Source: Bacteroidota bacterium (GTDB lineage: Bacteria; Bacteroidota; Bacteroidia; Chitinophagales; Chitinophagaceae). From it: a DNA stretch of 64,000 bases. This document shows, piece by piece, positions 1 to 11,373 of the stretch. The DNA lies in the NCBI GenBank assembly GCA_947451115.1, contig CANFXV010000010.1, forward strand, positions 1 through 64,000. The letters are read 5' to 3'. A model generated the notes under the pieces. It saw only the letters and a list, made by a program, of their open reading frames with translations, was not told the origin of the DNA and made no database searches. The translations under genes were made by a program, and so were the position numbers. Every line of letters begins with the position of its first letter. Positions within the stretch are counted from its first letter, which is position 1.

Positions 1-149
1 AAGATGCCATCGGAACGCCATTTTGCGTCACCATCGATCATCAAACCAAAGAGGACGGCACTGCTACCATTCGCTACCGCGATAGTATGCTGCAAGAGCG
101 TATTGCATTAAGTAAAATTAAGGAGTTGGTCTTAGCGCATATTAATTAA
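1..149 (+). CDS. glyS: Glycine--tRNA ligase, C-terminal end (partial)
   Basis: Only the last 48 codons are present, read in frame from base 3 to the TAA at 147-149. The segment starts DAIGTPFCVTIDH and continues through DGTATIRYRD and LQERI, which is the end of the anticodon-binding domain of class II glycyl-tRNA synthetases (single-chain bacterial/eukaryal type). The enzyme charges tRNA-Gly in the cytoplasm. The gene overlaps the convergent FNR gene by 4 bases. The catalytic domain lies outside the window, so identification rests on this C-terminal signature alone. Confidence 0.8.
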   Translation, partial: DAIGTPFCVTIDHQTKEDGTATIRYRDSMLQERIALSKIKELVLAHIN

Positions 150-874
150 CCAAAAGATTCAAAGTGCACTTGCTTTTTATCCAACCCTAAGTCGGTCATA
201 TTTTTACGTGCATCATCAATCATAGCTTTCCAACCGCATAACCAAACATGGGCAGTCTCTTTGTTCTCTTTCAATAATTCTTGGTACACGGGATGCACAT
301 ATCCTTTATGGGAGCCCACTGGCACTTCGGTTTCTCTGGAATAGCAAGGGTGAAAATGAAAGCCAGGTTCTTTGTTTTCTAATTCTTTTAATTCATCAAT
401 GTATAAACCATCTTCGAATTTACGGCAACCAAAAATGAGGTGAATATTATTGTGTGCAATCTTATGTTCATGTATGTAACGAATCATAGACCTGAATGGA
501 GCAATGCCAGTACCGGTACAAATAAAATAAACATCGTGCTCGAAATTCTTAGGAAGTACAAATACGCCTTGTGGTCCTCTTAAAGTTACTTTAGTCCCCA
601 CTTTAGCTTCATTGAATAAATAAGTGGTACCTAGGCCACCTTCCAATAAAACAATGACCAATTCAAAAGTATTGGTACCATTGGGTGCCGAAGCAATGGA
701 GTAACTTCTCCATCTTTTATTTTTTTGCTCATGAATGGGCAAGTCTAATGTTACAAATTGGCCAGGAATGAAATCAAATTTCTCTAGGCTGGGTATTTCA
801 AAATAAAATCTTTTCGTATTAGAGGTTTCATCGACAATCTTTGTCAGTATACCTTCCATCCATTCTAGTGCCAT
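146..874 (-). CDS. FAD/NAD(P)-binding ferredoxin reductase-like oxidoreductase
   Basis: This 242-residue protein has the two-domain layout of the ferredoxin-NADP+ reductase family. An N-terminal flavin-binding barrel carries R-S-Y-S at 56-59, and a nucleotide-binding domain has G-T-G-I-A-P-F at 121-127 and the W-L-C-G-W segment near 211. It should move electrons between NAD(P)H and a soluble redox partner in the cytoplasm. No iron-sulfur or membrane segment is fused to it, so the partner is unknown. It starts 11 bases after the stop of the S8 protease gene on the same strand, so the two are probably cotranscribed, although no functional link is evident. The family assignment is firm; the substrate is open. 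Confidence 0.85.
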   Translation of the reverse strand: MALEWMEGILTKIVDETSNTKRFYFEIPSLEKFDFIPGQFVTLDLPIHEQKNKRWRSYSIASAPNGTNTFELVIVLLEGGLGTTYLFNEAKVGTKVTLRGPQGVFVLPKNFEHDVYFICTGTGIAPFRSMIRYIHEHKIAHNNIHLIFGCRKFEDGLYIDELKELENKEPGFHFHPCYSRETEVPVGSHKGYVHPVYQELLKENKETAHVWLCGWKAMIDDARKNMTDLGLDKKQVHFESFG

Positions 875-885
875 AGTTTTAAATT

Positions 886-3800
886 TTAATTGTTGGTGAT
901 GAAAACACGTTGAACATATACTTTTTTATTGGCGTAAATTTTTACAAAATAAACGCCAGTGCTTAAGTTTCCGGTAGTGATTTTTTGTGGTGCTTGTTGG
1001 TTGATTAAATTTTCAATTTGAAACACCTTATTTCCAACCGCATTAACAATTTCTAGGGAGATACCTTCGGTTTGTATTTTGCTAAATTGAACATAGAAGG
1101 AGTTGCCTTTTATTAGATTGTCAATATTAGCCTCAGAACTAATTTTAAGGCTAATTTCTTTTGGATTGCTTTCTTGCACATCGGTAATTACATTGCCACT
1201 TGGATCCCTAACTAATACCAGTAAGTTAGGTGAAGTTGTTTGACAATCGCCAACAAAGGTAGATATTTTATACAGTCCATTTTGTGTGGCTCTATAGGAT
1301 TTGGAGTTGGCGCCTTGCAAGGTAGTATCGTTTAAATACCATTGATACACATTGGCGGCACTTGAGGTTAAGCTATCGCCTACTCTTGTGATGCTCGGAT
1401 TGGCTATGGTTTGCACCGGAATGGTTGCAGCGGCACTTAAACAATCTGTGGTACTTACTTGTGTATTGTAAAAAAAGTACCAATAGTTTTGGTAACTACT
1501 ACTTGAACTAGTAGGAACACTATTGCCTATAAAACTAAATACTTTTGCTGGTCCACTAGGATAGGTAGTAGAGGTTAAGGCATTATTTCTAAATAAGGTG
1601 GCACTGTCGCAGGCAACCACAAGGATATAATCTCCAGGTGTTTGAATGTTAAAGTTGAGCGCATATACTTTACCACTATCTCCACTTACATAAGGTGTAG
1701 GTGTATTCACTTTATTGACAGAGTCGTAGGTGGGAAATGCAGGACTTGGGCTGCTCGCCTCCACATTTAAGTTGACCGTTTGTAAAGCGTAATAGGAATA
1801 AGTCACCCCATTATCAGAAACCAATGTACCTAAAGTAAAACTGAGTTTTCCTGGGTAGCCGGTATACAGCTTGGTAGTTTCTATATTAATAGGCCTGGTG
1901 GTATTTATTTTAATATAATTGCCACTAAAATTATTGTAGCCGCCTGTAGTGGCCAAGCTGCTGTTGCTAATAGGTCCTGCTGTCCCTTGATAACCTTGAG
2001 TTAAATAAATTGGATTCATTGATGAGGTTAAAACAACATTGGTTCCGTTGGCAATTGGATTTAATAAGTTTGAACTATCATACCATAAATAGCTAGTGGA
2101 CGCAATAGGGTTGGTTACCGCTAATTTTAATTGACCACTACAAGCGCTAGCCGTACCCGATGGAGTAGCCGGTGTTGCTGCACTTGAAAAAGAAGCTGTT
2201 AAACTATTATTGCTTTTTTGTTGATCGTTGGAAATATTGACAGCGGCTGTTATGGTATAAGATTTACTGGCATCTACACTCATTGGTTTTTGGAAAGTAT
2301 AATTCATACTTTCATACCCAAGAAGTCTGCCTTTGAAGATTTCATTAACAGATAATATAGTGGTAGCCCCATCTTTCACCAATAAACTTAAGGGCAAATT
2401 ACTTTGCGTTGAAGACCCATTGTTGACAATTTTTACCGTGATGTATTGCACTGCCTTTTTACAAATACTTCCTGTTGGACTGATTAAGTCAGAGATGGCT
2501 AGGTCGGTAGAAGGGTTGGTGATTTTTAAAGTATAGTCTTGTGTTTCACCAATGAGGTAACTGCCACAAGCTTTAACATTGCTGCTGCTATTGGTTTCCA
2601 TGGCAACTATGCGCAATTTAGTAAAACTGCCCGCTTTCAAATTAGCAGGCAAAGTAATATTCGTACTGTATATTCCATTTTTTAAAGCAATGCTCGTAGC
2701 AACGGTTTCGCTGTCTTCAAAATTGCCATTGTTGTTGTAGTCGATAAATATTTTTACAAAACGGCTAGCATTGCTAGTGTCGCTACTGCCTATTTTAAGC
2801 GTGACACTTAAATTGCCATTGGCTTCTCCCAAAACATTGTATTTGCTATTGTCAATGTATTGATTGGTGGTAGTATTAGTGAATTGAATGTTATTGATGC
2901 TGGTACTATCTATTTTTGTACCCGCTGCAGTGCTTGCTGTAGAGCTGCAATATACATTTCCACCTGCTCCACTGATAATTAAGGAATAGTCTTGTTTGCC
3001 TCTTTCTAAATTTCCTTTATGAGTGACTGTTATAGTATAGGTATTGCCAATAAAACTGGTATCTAGTTCTACTTTCTCTACATTGTCCAATCTATTGTTG
3101 GCTTTAATGGCTGGGCTATCTGGCTTAGCAGCACTTAAAGTCCAGGGTAAAAAATTAGTATTGGCGCTGCTAATTTTTAGATCCAAATCGTTCACCAATT
3201 TAGGGGTAGTATCATTGAGCGTAGTTTCAACACTACCTTTTACATCTGTCCAAACAAGGGTGGCTTTTACAGGTTTTATGCCAGAGGCTACAATGGTATA
3301 GGTGTCGCTTTGTTTGTTTTGTAAAGTTTTTTCATAAACAAGGTCTGTGCTTGAACTATTGTTATTAGAAGTAAGTGCATTGCTTAAAACATTGGCAGCC
3401 TCACTTAAATTAAGTAATCCCCAACCAAATTTAAAGTCAGGACCAGGATATAGTCCAGCTTCATTGGCGGTATGTATGGCTAAGGCTTTGACCGTGGCAG
3501 CGCGTATAAATTTCTTTGGGCTTAATTGTTGACTTAATTCTTGCAATAAAAGTAGCGAACCTGCTACATCTGGAGCGGCCATCGAAGTGCCACTCAAATA
3601 ACCATAACTAGAATCGTTGGTACTAATGGAGGATAATACTTGGTAACCATCTCCTACTAAATCAGGTTTTATTCTTCCATCATCTGTAGGTCCCCAGCTA
3701 CTAAAACTCGTCATGAGTACATCTTCTTTTTTAGAATAACCTGCAGCAATACCATAAACGGCCCCAATGGTCAATAAATTTTTAGCATTCACGTCTGTGG

Positions 3801-4710
3801 GTATAATGCCATAACCATTGTTGCTGCTTAAACTATCTGGCCTAGCACCTGCATCGTACCATTTCCCATTTTGATCCCTTCTCCAATAATCTTGTCCAAC
3901 ATCTGGTCCATTGGTAGAGCGATTGTTCCCAGCAGATTTTACAATTAAGTAATTGGGTGCATTGTAGGCGATGGAATCAAATCTTTGTGCATCAATATCA
4001 TACAATCCAAAATTGAGGTCTTCTTTTTCATTCCATCTACCATTGTATTCCCAACGACTTGAATCGGAATTATAATCCCAGCCACTAACAATTCCATAGG
4101 AATGATTGGAGATTAATAAACCATTGGAAGCTGCTAAAGACATTTCAGAGGCATCGTTATTCCAATCATAAGAATAAGCGCCCTTTAATCCATAGGCCAT
4201 TCCTTTGGCCGATGGATTAATTCCGGTATTCATCATGATGCCTAAGGCATGGGTGCTATGATCTACGGTATTGTTGGCATTGTCTTTTTGAGTAATCCTG
4301 CCTGCCAATTCGCGATGGGTAAGTTTTGGTTTGCCTTCATCCCAAATGCCTAATTTATTGGTAAGGCTATCATTGCTTCCATTTAAACTTAAGCCAGCAA
4401 TGCCACCGGGCCAAACCTTATTGGTATTTATAGTCGTGGCTTGCACAGGATCTGTAAATCCAACTTTATACCTTGGTTGACCATACGCATCAACACCTAT
4501 TAAACTAGCAATGGAATTATTTTTTGATCTATAAAAAAGGGGCCAACCTTTTTCTTTGGCTAAAATTAGGGCAGCAGAATAACTGGCTCTTGATTCTTGT
4601 TCCAATGTTTTGGCGGTATTGATTAACACCAATTTATTGGTTTGGTTTTGAGCCAAGGAAACAGCATATAGGGCAAGTAAAAAAAAGAGAAATAAGACTG
4701 TTTTTTTCAT
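886..4710 (-). CDS. Secreted S8 (subtilisin-like) protease with GEVED domain and T9SS sorting domain
   Basis: A 1274-residue exported protease. It starts with a signal peptide (KK then a hydrophobic run ending A-Q near 21). The S8 domain shows a likely catalytic Asp124 (I-W-D-E-G), His151 in H-S-T-H-A-L-G, oxyanion Asn262 (S-A-G-N-N) and Ser376 in L-S-G-T-S-M-A-A-P. Around 590-735 lies a GEVED-type domain with F-I-D-Y-N-N-N-G-N-F-E-D, followed by Ig-like and PKD-like segments. The last ~85 residues form a type A T9SS C-terminal domain ending in G-V-Y-F-V-K-I and V-Q-R-V-F. It is therefore probably carried across the outer membrane by the type IX system and processed by a PorU-type sortase such as the one encoded at 24.9 kb. 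The substrate cannot be told. Confidence 0.88.
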   Translation of the reverse strand: MKKTVLFLFFLLALYAVSLAQNQTNKLVLINTAKTLEQESRASYSAALILAKEKGWPLFYRSKNNSIASLIGVDAYGQPRYKVGFTDPVQATTINTNKVWPGGIAGLSLNGSNDSLTNKLGIWDEGKPKLTHRELAGRITQKDNANNTVDHSTHALGIMMNTGINPSAKGMAYGLKGAYSYDWNNDASEMSLAASNGLLISNHSYGIVSGWDYNSDSSRWEYNGRWNEKEDLNFGLYDIDAQRFDSIAYNAPNYLIVKSAGNNRSTNGPDVGQDYWRRDQNGKWYDAGARPDSLSSNNGYGIIPTDVNAKNLLTIGAVYGIAAGYSKKEDVLMTSFSSWGPTDDGRIKPDLVGDGYQVLSSISTNDSSYGYLSGTSMAAPDVAGSLLLLQELSQQLSPKKFIRAATVKALAIHTANEAGLYPGPDFKFGWGLLNLSEAANVLSNALTSNNNSSSTDLVYEKTLQNKQSDTYTIVASGIKPVKATLVWTDVKGSVETTLNDTTPKLVNDLDLKISSANTNFLPWTLSAAKPDSPAIKANNRLDNVEKVELDTSFIGNTYTITVTHKGNLERGKQDYSLIISGAGGNVYCSSTASTAAGTKIDSTSINNIQFTNTTTNQYIDNSKYNVLGEANGNLSVTLKIGSSDTSNASRFVKIFIDYNNNGNFEDSETVATSIALKNGIYSTNITLPANLKAGSFTKLRIVAMETNSSSNVKACGSYLIGETQDYTLKITNPSTDLAISDLISPTGSICKKAVQYITVKIVNNGSSTQSNLPLSLLVKDGATTILSVNEIFKGRLLGYESMNYTFQKPMSVDASKSYTITAAVNISNDQQKSNNSLTASFSSAATPATPSGTASACSGQLKLAVTNPIASTSYLWYDSSNLLNPIANGTNVVLTSSMNPIYLTQGYQGTAGPISNSSLATTGGYNNFSGNYIKINTTRPINIETTKLYTGYPGKLSFTLGTLVSDNGVTYSYYALQTVNLNVEASSPSPAFPTYDSVNKVNTPTPYVSGDSGKVYALNFNIQTPGDYILVVACDSATLFRNNALTSTTYPSGPAKVFSFIGNSVPTSSSSSYQNYWYFFYNTQVSTTDCLSAAATIPVQTIANPSITRVGDSLTSSAANVYQWYLNDTTLQGANSKSYRATQNGLYKISTFVGDCQTTSPNLLVLVRDPSGNVITDVQESNPKEISLKISSEANIDNLIKGNSFYVQFSKIQTEGISLEIVNAVGNKVFQIENLINQQAPQKITTGNLSTGVYFVKIYANKKVYVQRVFITNN

Positions 4711-4857
4711 TGAGCGTACTGGGATTGAAAGCCTAAAATTAGACGGTATAAAATTACAATGAATTCCTCATATTTTTTAAGTTAGTAAGATAAAAAAGCA
4801 GATGAATAAAGGGGATTGGCTAGGTATTGCTGTAATTTTAAGTAAATATTTAGGCAG

Positions 4858-5325
4858 ATGAAATGGACGATACGTTTTTATCTTTGTACCTTATTTGGAT
4901 TAAGTCTAATGTCTTGCCAAGACTTGATACTATTGGCTAAAATTCAGAAAGATGCTGTTCTTGAAGGAGTGGTTACAGAACAGCGGGGCAATGCAATGCC
5001 CATTAAAGGAAAATCTAGCAGTAATGGACTAGCCATAAATACCAAAATTTACATTTACAAAGCACTTAATTTGGCGCAATTAGAAAATCAAAATGGGAAT
5101 ATTTGTGCTAAAATTAATGGAGATTTAATAGGAACTACTACCACTGATTCTTTGGGGCATTACTATTTTCATTTACCAGCAGGGTCCTATAGCCTAGTGG
5201 TAGCCTACGAAAAAGGTTTTTTTATTCCTTATTTTTCTGGGAATGATGGCGTCGCAATCTTTAAGGTGGCGCCACAAAAAACAACTATTTTGAACATCAT
5301 GCTAAATCAAAAAGCAAGTTATTAG
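4858..5325 (+). CDS. Lipoprotein with carboxypeptidase-regulatory-like fold
   Basis: A 155-residue predicted lipoprotein. The N-terminus is hydrophobic and ends in L-M-S-C with the lipidated cysteine at residue 20. The second half (T-D-S-L-G-H-Y-Y-F-H-L-P-A-G-S-Y-S-L) matches the beta-sandwich pattern of carboxypeptidase regulatory-like or transthyretin-like domains, common in Bacteroidota surface proteins. There is no catalytic motif. A TAnnTTTG-like word (TATCTTTG) falls inside the signal-peptide codons at about 4879, but a start after it would remove the signal peptide, so I keep the ATG at 4858. It lies directly upstream of mfd, which has its own promoter. Function unknown. Confidence 0.65.
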   Translation: MKWTIRFYLCTLFGLSLMSCQDLILLAKIQKDAVLEGVVTEQRGNAMPIKGKSSSNGLAINTKIYIYKALNLAQLENQNGNICAKINGDLIGTTTTDSLGHYYFHLPAGSYSLVVAYEKGFFIPYFSGNDGVAIFKVAPQKTTILNIMLNQKASY

Positions 5326-5335
5326 CTACAGCTTG

Positions 5336-5343
5336 TATCTTTG
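5336..5343 (+). promoter_or_regulatory. -7 promoter element (TATCTTTG) of mfd
   Basis: TATCTTTG matches the Bacteroidota -7 consensus TAnnTTTG exactly and ends 12 nt before the mfd ATG at 5356. It implies a leader of only a few nucleotides and transcription independent of the upstream lipoprotein gene. Confidence 0.6.
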
Positions 5344-5355
5344 TGGGGTTGATGT

Positions 5356-8300
5356 ATGAATGAGCAATCTCTGTTTGAACGTTTTCGCAATTCCCCCCTC
5401 CTAAATAATTTGGCGGACAGGATAGCTATGTCCAAACTAGAAAATAAGCCTTATCAAGTCTTTTTACAAAATTTACATGGGTCGGCTGCTGCCTTTGTTT
5501 TACAAACTATTTTTACGCATCCCAAAACTGAGCAGTTCAATCATATAGTAGTACTCAATGATGCCGAAGAAGCTGCTTATTTTTTCAATTCTATCGAGAG
5601 TGTTACGGAAGCAATGGATTTGTTTTATTTTCCTTCTTCCTACAAAACACCACAGAATTTTAGTTTGTTGAATCCTTCTCATGTCATGCTGCGCACCGAG
5701 GCTTTGACTAAAATTTCCATGGGGGGCAATAAAAAAATTATAGTTACCTATCCAGAAGCTTTGTTTGAAAAAGTAATCATGCCCAATACTTTGCAGCAAA
5801 ATATGATTCAAATTAAAACCAACGACAGTGTAAATTTGAATGAACTAATGCAAAGCCTTATTGGTTATGGGTTTGAGCGCACCGATTTTGTATACGAGCC
5901 AGGGCAGTTTGCTTTGCGCGGAGGTATTTTTGATATTTATTCTTTTGGCAATGAACAGCCCTATCGTATTGAATTGTTTGGAGAGGAAGTGGACAGTATT
6001 AGATTGTTTGATCCTGCCACTCAATTAAGTGAAAGAAAATTATTGCTAGTCAATATCATTCCTAATGTAACTACGCAATTTGAGGACACCCAAAAAATTC
6101 CTTTATTGACTTTTATGGCCCATGATACCTTGGTTTGGTTGAAAGATTGGAATGTCATTGAGCAAAGAGGCAATGATCAATTCGAGGCCTTGGTAGATTT
6201 TATTGAACATCATGCCAGTGCCAATACCACCGATGAGCAGGATGCCCACAAAAGGCAGAGTGTATTGGATGATTTTGTTACGGTAGAAGCTACCCAAAAG
6301 CAGTTGGCCACCAAGTCCATCATAGAATGGGGTTTTCATGCACAACTGGCCAAAGAAAATATTGCTTTCAATACCCAAGTGCAGCCTTCTTTTAATAGAA
6401 GGTTTGAATTGTTAATTGACAATCTACAGTCTTTTGAAAAAAAGGGGTATGCTGTATTTATATTTGCTGAACAAGCAAAGCAATTGGAACGATTGCATGC
6501 CATATTTACCGATTTAAAAACCGAGATACAATTTACCCCCATTGTAAAAAATATTCACGAAGGTTTTATCGATCATGACCATCAAATTATTTGCTATACC
6601 GATCACCAAATTTTTCAACGTTACCATAAGTATAAAGTAAAACAAGCCTATAGTAAAAGCAAGGCCATTACCCTAAGAACCTTGCGTGACTTGCTTCCTG
6701 GCGATTATGTGACGCATATTGATCATGGGGTAGGTGTGTACAGTGGCTTACAAAAAATCGAAGTCAATGGACGTTGGCAGGAGGCAGTGAGAATTATTTA
6801 CAAGGACAGTGATATTTTATATGTGAATATTAATTCACTCCATAAAATTTCAAAATATACGGGCAAGGAAGGAACGCCACCAAAAGTGAATAAATTAGGA
6901 TCGGATGTTTGGGTAAAATTAAAAGACAAAACAAAGGCCAAAGTAAAATCGATAGCTTTTGATTTAATTAAATTGTATGCCCAAAGAAAAGCGCAAGTAG
7001 GTTTTGCTTTTTCACCCGACAATTATATGTTGCATGAATTGGAAGCTTCTTTTATTTATGAAGAAACCTTAGATCAAGCCAAGGCCATTGCAGATGTCAA
7101 AAAAGACATGGAAGCACCGGCACCCATGGATAGATTGGTTTGTGGAGATGTGGGCTTTGGTAAGACCGAAGTGGCTGTGCGTGCGGCTTTCAAGGCAGCT
7201 ATTGATGGCAAGCAAGTGGCGGTTTTGGTGCCTACCACCATTTTGGCATTTCAACATTTTAAAACTTTTAGTGAACGTTTGAAAGATTTTCCGATCACCA
7301 TTGATTTTTTAAATCGGTTCAAATCTGCAGCGCAGAAAAAAGAAACTATAGAAAAAGTAAAACAAGGAAAGATTGATATTTTAGTAGGTACCCATGGCAT
7401 TTTAGGCAAGGAAGTAAATTTTAAAGATTTAGGATTAATGGTGATTGATGAGGAGCAAAAATTTGGCGTCGGGCATAAGGAAAAATTAAAAACTTTGCGT
7501 ACAAATGTGGATTGCTTGACTTTAACAGCGACGCCTATACCAAGGACTTTGCATTTTAGTTTAATGGGGGCAAGAGATTTAAGTATTATTAATACAGCCC
7601 CTGCGAATAGACAACCCATACATACCGAAGTGCAAGTGTTTAATGAAGATACCATTCGAGAAGCCATCTATTATGAAACAGAGCGAGGAGGTCAAGTATT
7701 CTTTATCCATAACAGGGTGCAAGGCTTGGCGGAAATGTGTGCAACCATTCAGCGTTTATGTCCGGACATTAGCATTGGCTATGCACACGGCCAATTAGAA
7801 GGCCATCAATTGGAAGAAAAAATATTAGATTTTATTGAAAGAAGGTACGATGTTTTGGTATGTACCAATATTGTAGAAAGCGGCGTGGACATTCCCAATG
7901 TAAATACCATTATAGTAAACAATGCGCATCAATTTGGCTTGAGCGATTTACATCAATTAAGAGGAAGGGTAGGGCGTAGCAATAAAAAAGCTTTTTGTTA
8001 TTTATTGGCACCACCCATGAGTACCTTACCCGATGATTCTAGAAAAAGATTACAAACACTCGAGCAGTTTAGTGAGTTGGGTAGTGGGTTTCAGATTGCC
8101 ATGCGCGATTTAGACATACGCGGAGCGGGCAATTTGTTAGGAGGAGAACAAAGTGGATTTATGGCCGAAATTGGTTTTGAGATGTATCAAAAAATATTGG
8201 CCGAAGCAGTAAGAGAATTAAAACGTTCCGACTTTAAAGAATTATTTGAAGAAGAAATAAGCAAACAGGATGATTTTGTACAAGACTGCACCATTGATAC

Positions 8301-8751
8301 CGATTTAGAAATTATGATTCCAGATACTTATGTAGAAAGTATTGGAGAAAGACTTTCTTTGTATACAAGGATGGATCAAACTGAAAATGATGAAGAGTTG
8401 GCCTTGATGGAAACGGAGTTAGCAGATCGATTTGGTCCTATTCCTAATTCGGTGAATGATTTATTTATTACCATTCGTTGTCGTCGCATTGCCATTGCCT
8501 TGGGTTTTGAAAAAATGACCTTGAAGGACGATACCTTAAGATGCTTTTTCATCAACCGACCCGATTCACCTTATTTTGAAAGCAATACTTTTAAACAGTT
8601 ATTAGACTATGCGCAAAAGAACATGAATAAAGCGCATTTTAAACAAGTGGGTCGAAGCTTTGTTTTGATCATCAAAGAGGTAAAAAATATGGAGCAGTGC
8701 TTTGCCTTGTTGGAGAAAATAAAACAGGGGGTGTTTGCCAACTTGGCTTAA
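5356..8751 (+). CDS. mfd: Transcription-repair coupling factor Mfd
   Basis: An 1131-residue superfamily 2 translocase. It displaces RNA polymerase stalled at DNA lesions and recruits UvrA. In order: an N-terminal UvrB-like module (R-G-G-I-F-D-I-Y-S near 190), an RNA-polymerase-interacting CarD-like domain from about 445 (L-L-P-G-D-Y-V-T-H-I-D-H-G-V-G), a helicase core with Walker A G-D-V-G-F-G-K-T (597-604) and a Walker B box D-E-E-Q (698-701), then R-G-R-V-G-R and the C-terminal TRCF domain. The length is normal for the family. It converges on a 68-codon gene, with a hairpin between them. Confidence 0.97.
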   Translation: MNEQSLFERFRNSPLLNNLADRIAMSKLENKPYQVFLQNLHGSAAAFVLQTIFTHPKTEQFNHIVVLNDAEEAAYFFNSIESVTEAMDLFYFPSSYKTPQNFSLLNPSHVMLRTEALTKISMGGNKKIIVTYPEALFEKVIMPNTLQQNMIQIKTNDSVNLNELMQSLIGYGFERTDFVYEPGQFALRGGIFDIYSFGNEQPYRIELFGEEVDSIRLFDPATQLSERKLLLVNIIPNVTTQFEDTQKIPLLTFMAHDTLVWLKDWNVIEQRGNDQFEALVDFIEHHASANTTDEQDAHKRQSVLDDFVTVEATQKQLATKSIIEWGFHAQLAKENIAFNTQVQPSFNRRFELLIDNLQSFEKKGYAVFIFAEQAKQLERLHAIFTDLKTEIQFTPIVKNIHEGFIDHDHQIICYTDHQIFQRYHKYKVKQAYSKSKAITLRTLRDLLPGDYVTHIDHGVGVYSGLQKIEVNGRWQEAVRIIYKDSDILYVNINSLHKISKYTGKEGTPPKVNKLGSDVWVKLKDKTKAKVKSIAFDLIKLYAQRKAQVGFAFSPDNYMLHELEASFIYEETLDQAKAIADVKKDMEAPAPMDRLVCGDVGFGKTEVAVRAAFKAAIDGKQVAVLVPTTILAFQHFKTFSERLKDFPITIDFLNRFKSAAQKKETIEKVKQGKIDILVGTHGILGKEVNFKDLGLMVIDEEQKFGVGHKEKLKTLRTNVDCLTLTATPIPRTLHFSLMGARDLSIINTAPANRQPIHTEVQVFNEDTIREAIYYETERGGQVFFIHNRVQGLAEMCATIQRLCPDISIGYAHGQLEGHQLEEKILDFIERRYDVLVCTNIVESGVDIPNVNTIIVNNAHQFGLSDLHQLRGRVGRSNKKAFCYLLAPPMSTLPDDSRKRLQTLEQFSELGSGFQIAMRDLDIRGAGNLLGGEQSGFMAEIGFEMYQKILAEAVRELKRSDFKELFEEEISKQDDFVQDCTIDTDLEIMIPDTYVESIGERLSLYTRMDQTENDEELALMETELADRFGPIPNSVNDLFITIRCRRIAIALGFEKMTLKDDTLRCFFINRPDSPYFESNTFKQLLDYAQKNMNKAHFKQVGRSFVLIIKEVKNMEQCFALLEKIKQGVFANLA

Positions 8752-8771
8752 GCCAGAATTCCAACCACTAA

Positions 8772-8801
8772 AAAGCCCTCTCGAATGAACGAAAGGGCTT
8801 T
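8772..8801. terminator. Bidirectional terminator between mfd and the 68-codon gene
   Basis: AAAGCCCTCTCG (8772-8783) pairs with CGAAAGGGCTTT (8790-8801), with one mismatch and a 6-nt loop. It sits between convergent stop codons and has A/T on both flanks, so it can serve both strands. Confidence 0.7.
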
Positions 8802-8847
8802 AAATAAGATTGAAATTTTACTAAGAATCTATTGTAAACGAAGTTTA

Positions 8848-9054
8848 CTAGAATCCTTTTTTAGCAACTCCATCAGCGATTGCCTTAAGGGCATTGGTTT
8901 CGCTTAAAATAGCTGCCATTTTATTTCCTTTACCATCATTACCACCTGCCATATAACCGCCTCTAGCAGTTTTAGTGATGACAGCGTCATGCATTGGTAC
9001 GTTTTTTTCTTTTGTTTTTAAGCAATACGCTTTAATCATTTTTGAAGTGTCCAT
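8848..9054 (-). CDS. Small conserved protein, 68 aa (DUF5679-like without the usual cysteines)
   Basis: A 68-residue basic protein beginning M-D-T-S-K-M-I-K-A-Y-C-L-K-T-K-E-K. It has a glycine-rich centre (A-R-G-G-Y-M-A-G-G) and an alanine/lysine-rich end. The K-A-Y-C-x-K-x-K-x-K start and the following threonine-rich strand resemble DUF5679 mini-proteins, which normally carry several cysteines, but only one cysteine is present here. I recall similar short proteins in Bacteroidota, but no function. The terminator on one side and 117 bp to gyrB on the other fit a separately expressed gene. The alternative is a chance ORF, which the orderly composition makes unlikely. Confidence 0.6.
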   Translation of the reverse strand: MDTSKMIKAYCLKTKEKNVPMHDAVITKTARGGYMAGGNDGKGNKMAAILSETNALKAIADGVAKKGF

Positions 9055-9171
9055 TTTGTATAAATTTTAAAGTGAATATTTCTAATTGAAAGTAGGTCAT
9101 TTATCGGGATTCATTTACGGAAAGGCTTGATTTTTTGCTAAATCGGCCAAAAAACGTAGAAAACCCTGGTT

Positions 9172-11205
<2,034 letters not shown>

Positions 11206-11304
11206 AGATAATTAAGGGTTTAAAGCCTGTTTTGAGGCCAATTTAGTTATCCCCAATTTTGCCATTTTGTGCATAGTTTTTAAGCCCAAAATTGGGCTAA
11301 TTTC

Positions 11305-11322
11305 TAGGTCATTTTTAGGTCA
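11305..11322 (+). promoter_or_regulatory. Direct repeat TAGGTCA x2, 11-bp period, candidate operator
   Basis: TAGGTCA occurs at 11305-11311 and 11316-11322, one helical turn apart. It is flanked by AGCCCAA at 11283-11289 (whose inverted copy is 11292-11298) and again at 11331-11337. The set lies about 50-90 bp upstream of the predicted start of the AraC-type regulator gene, a usual place for an activator or autoregulatory site. Confidence 0.4.
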
Positions 11323-11360
11323 AATTTTTTAGCCCAATAGTTGCTTTAGGGTTTATGTCT

Positions 11361-11368
11361 TAATTTTG
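11361..11368 (+). promoter_or_regulatory. -7 promoter element (TAATTTTG) of the AraC-family gene
   Basis: TAATTTTG matches TAnnTTTG. A TTG at 11341-11343 lies 17 nt upstream, a plausible -33 element. The ATG at 11374 is only 5 nt after the element, so the transcript is probably leaderless. Confidence 0.6.
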
Positions 11369-11373
11369 TATCC

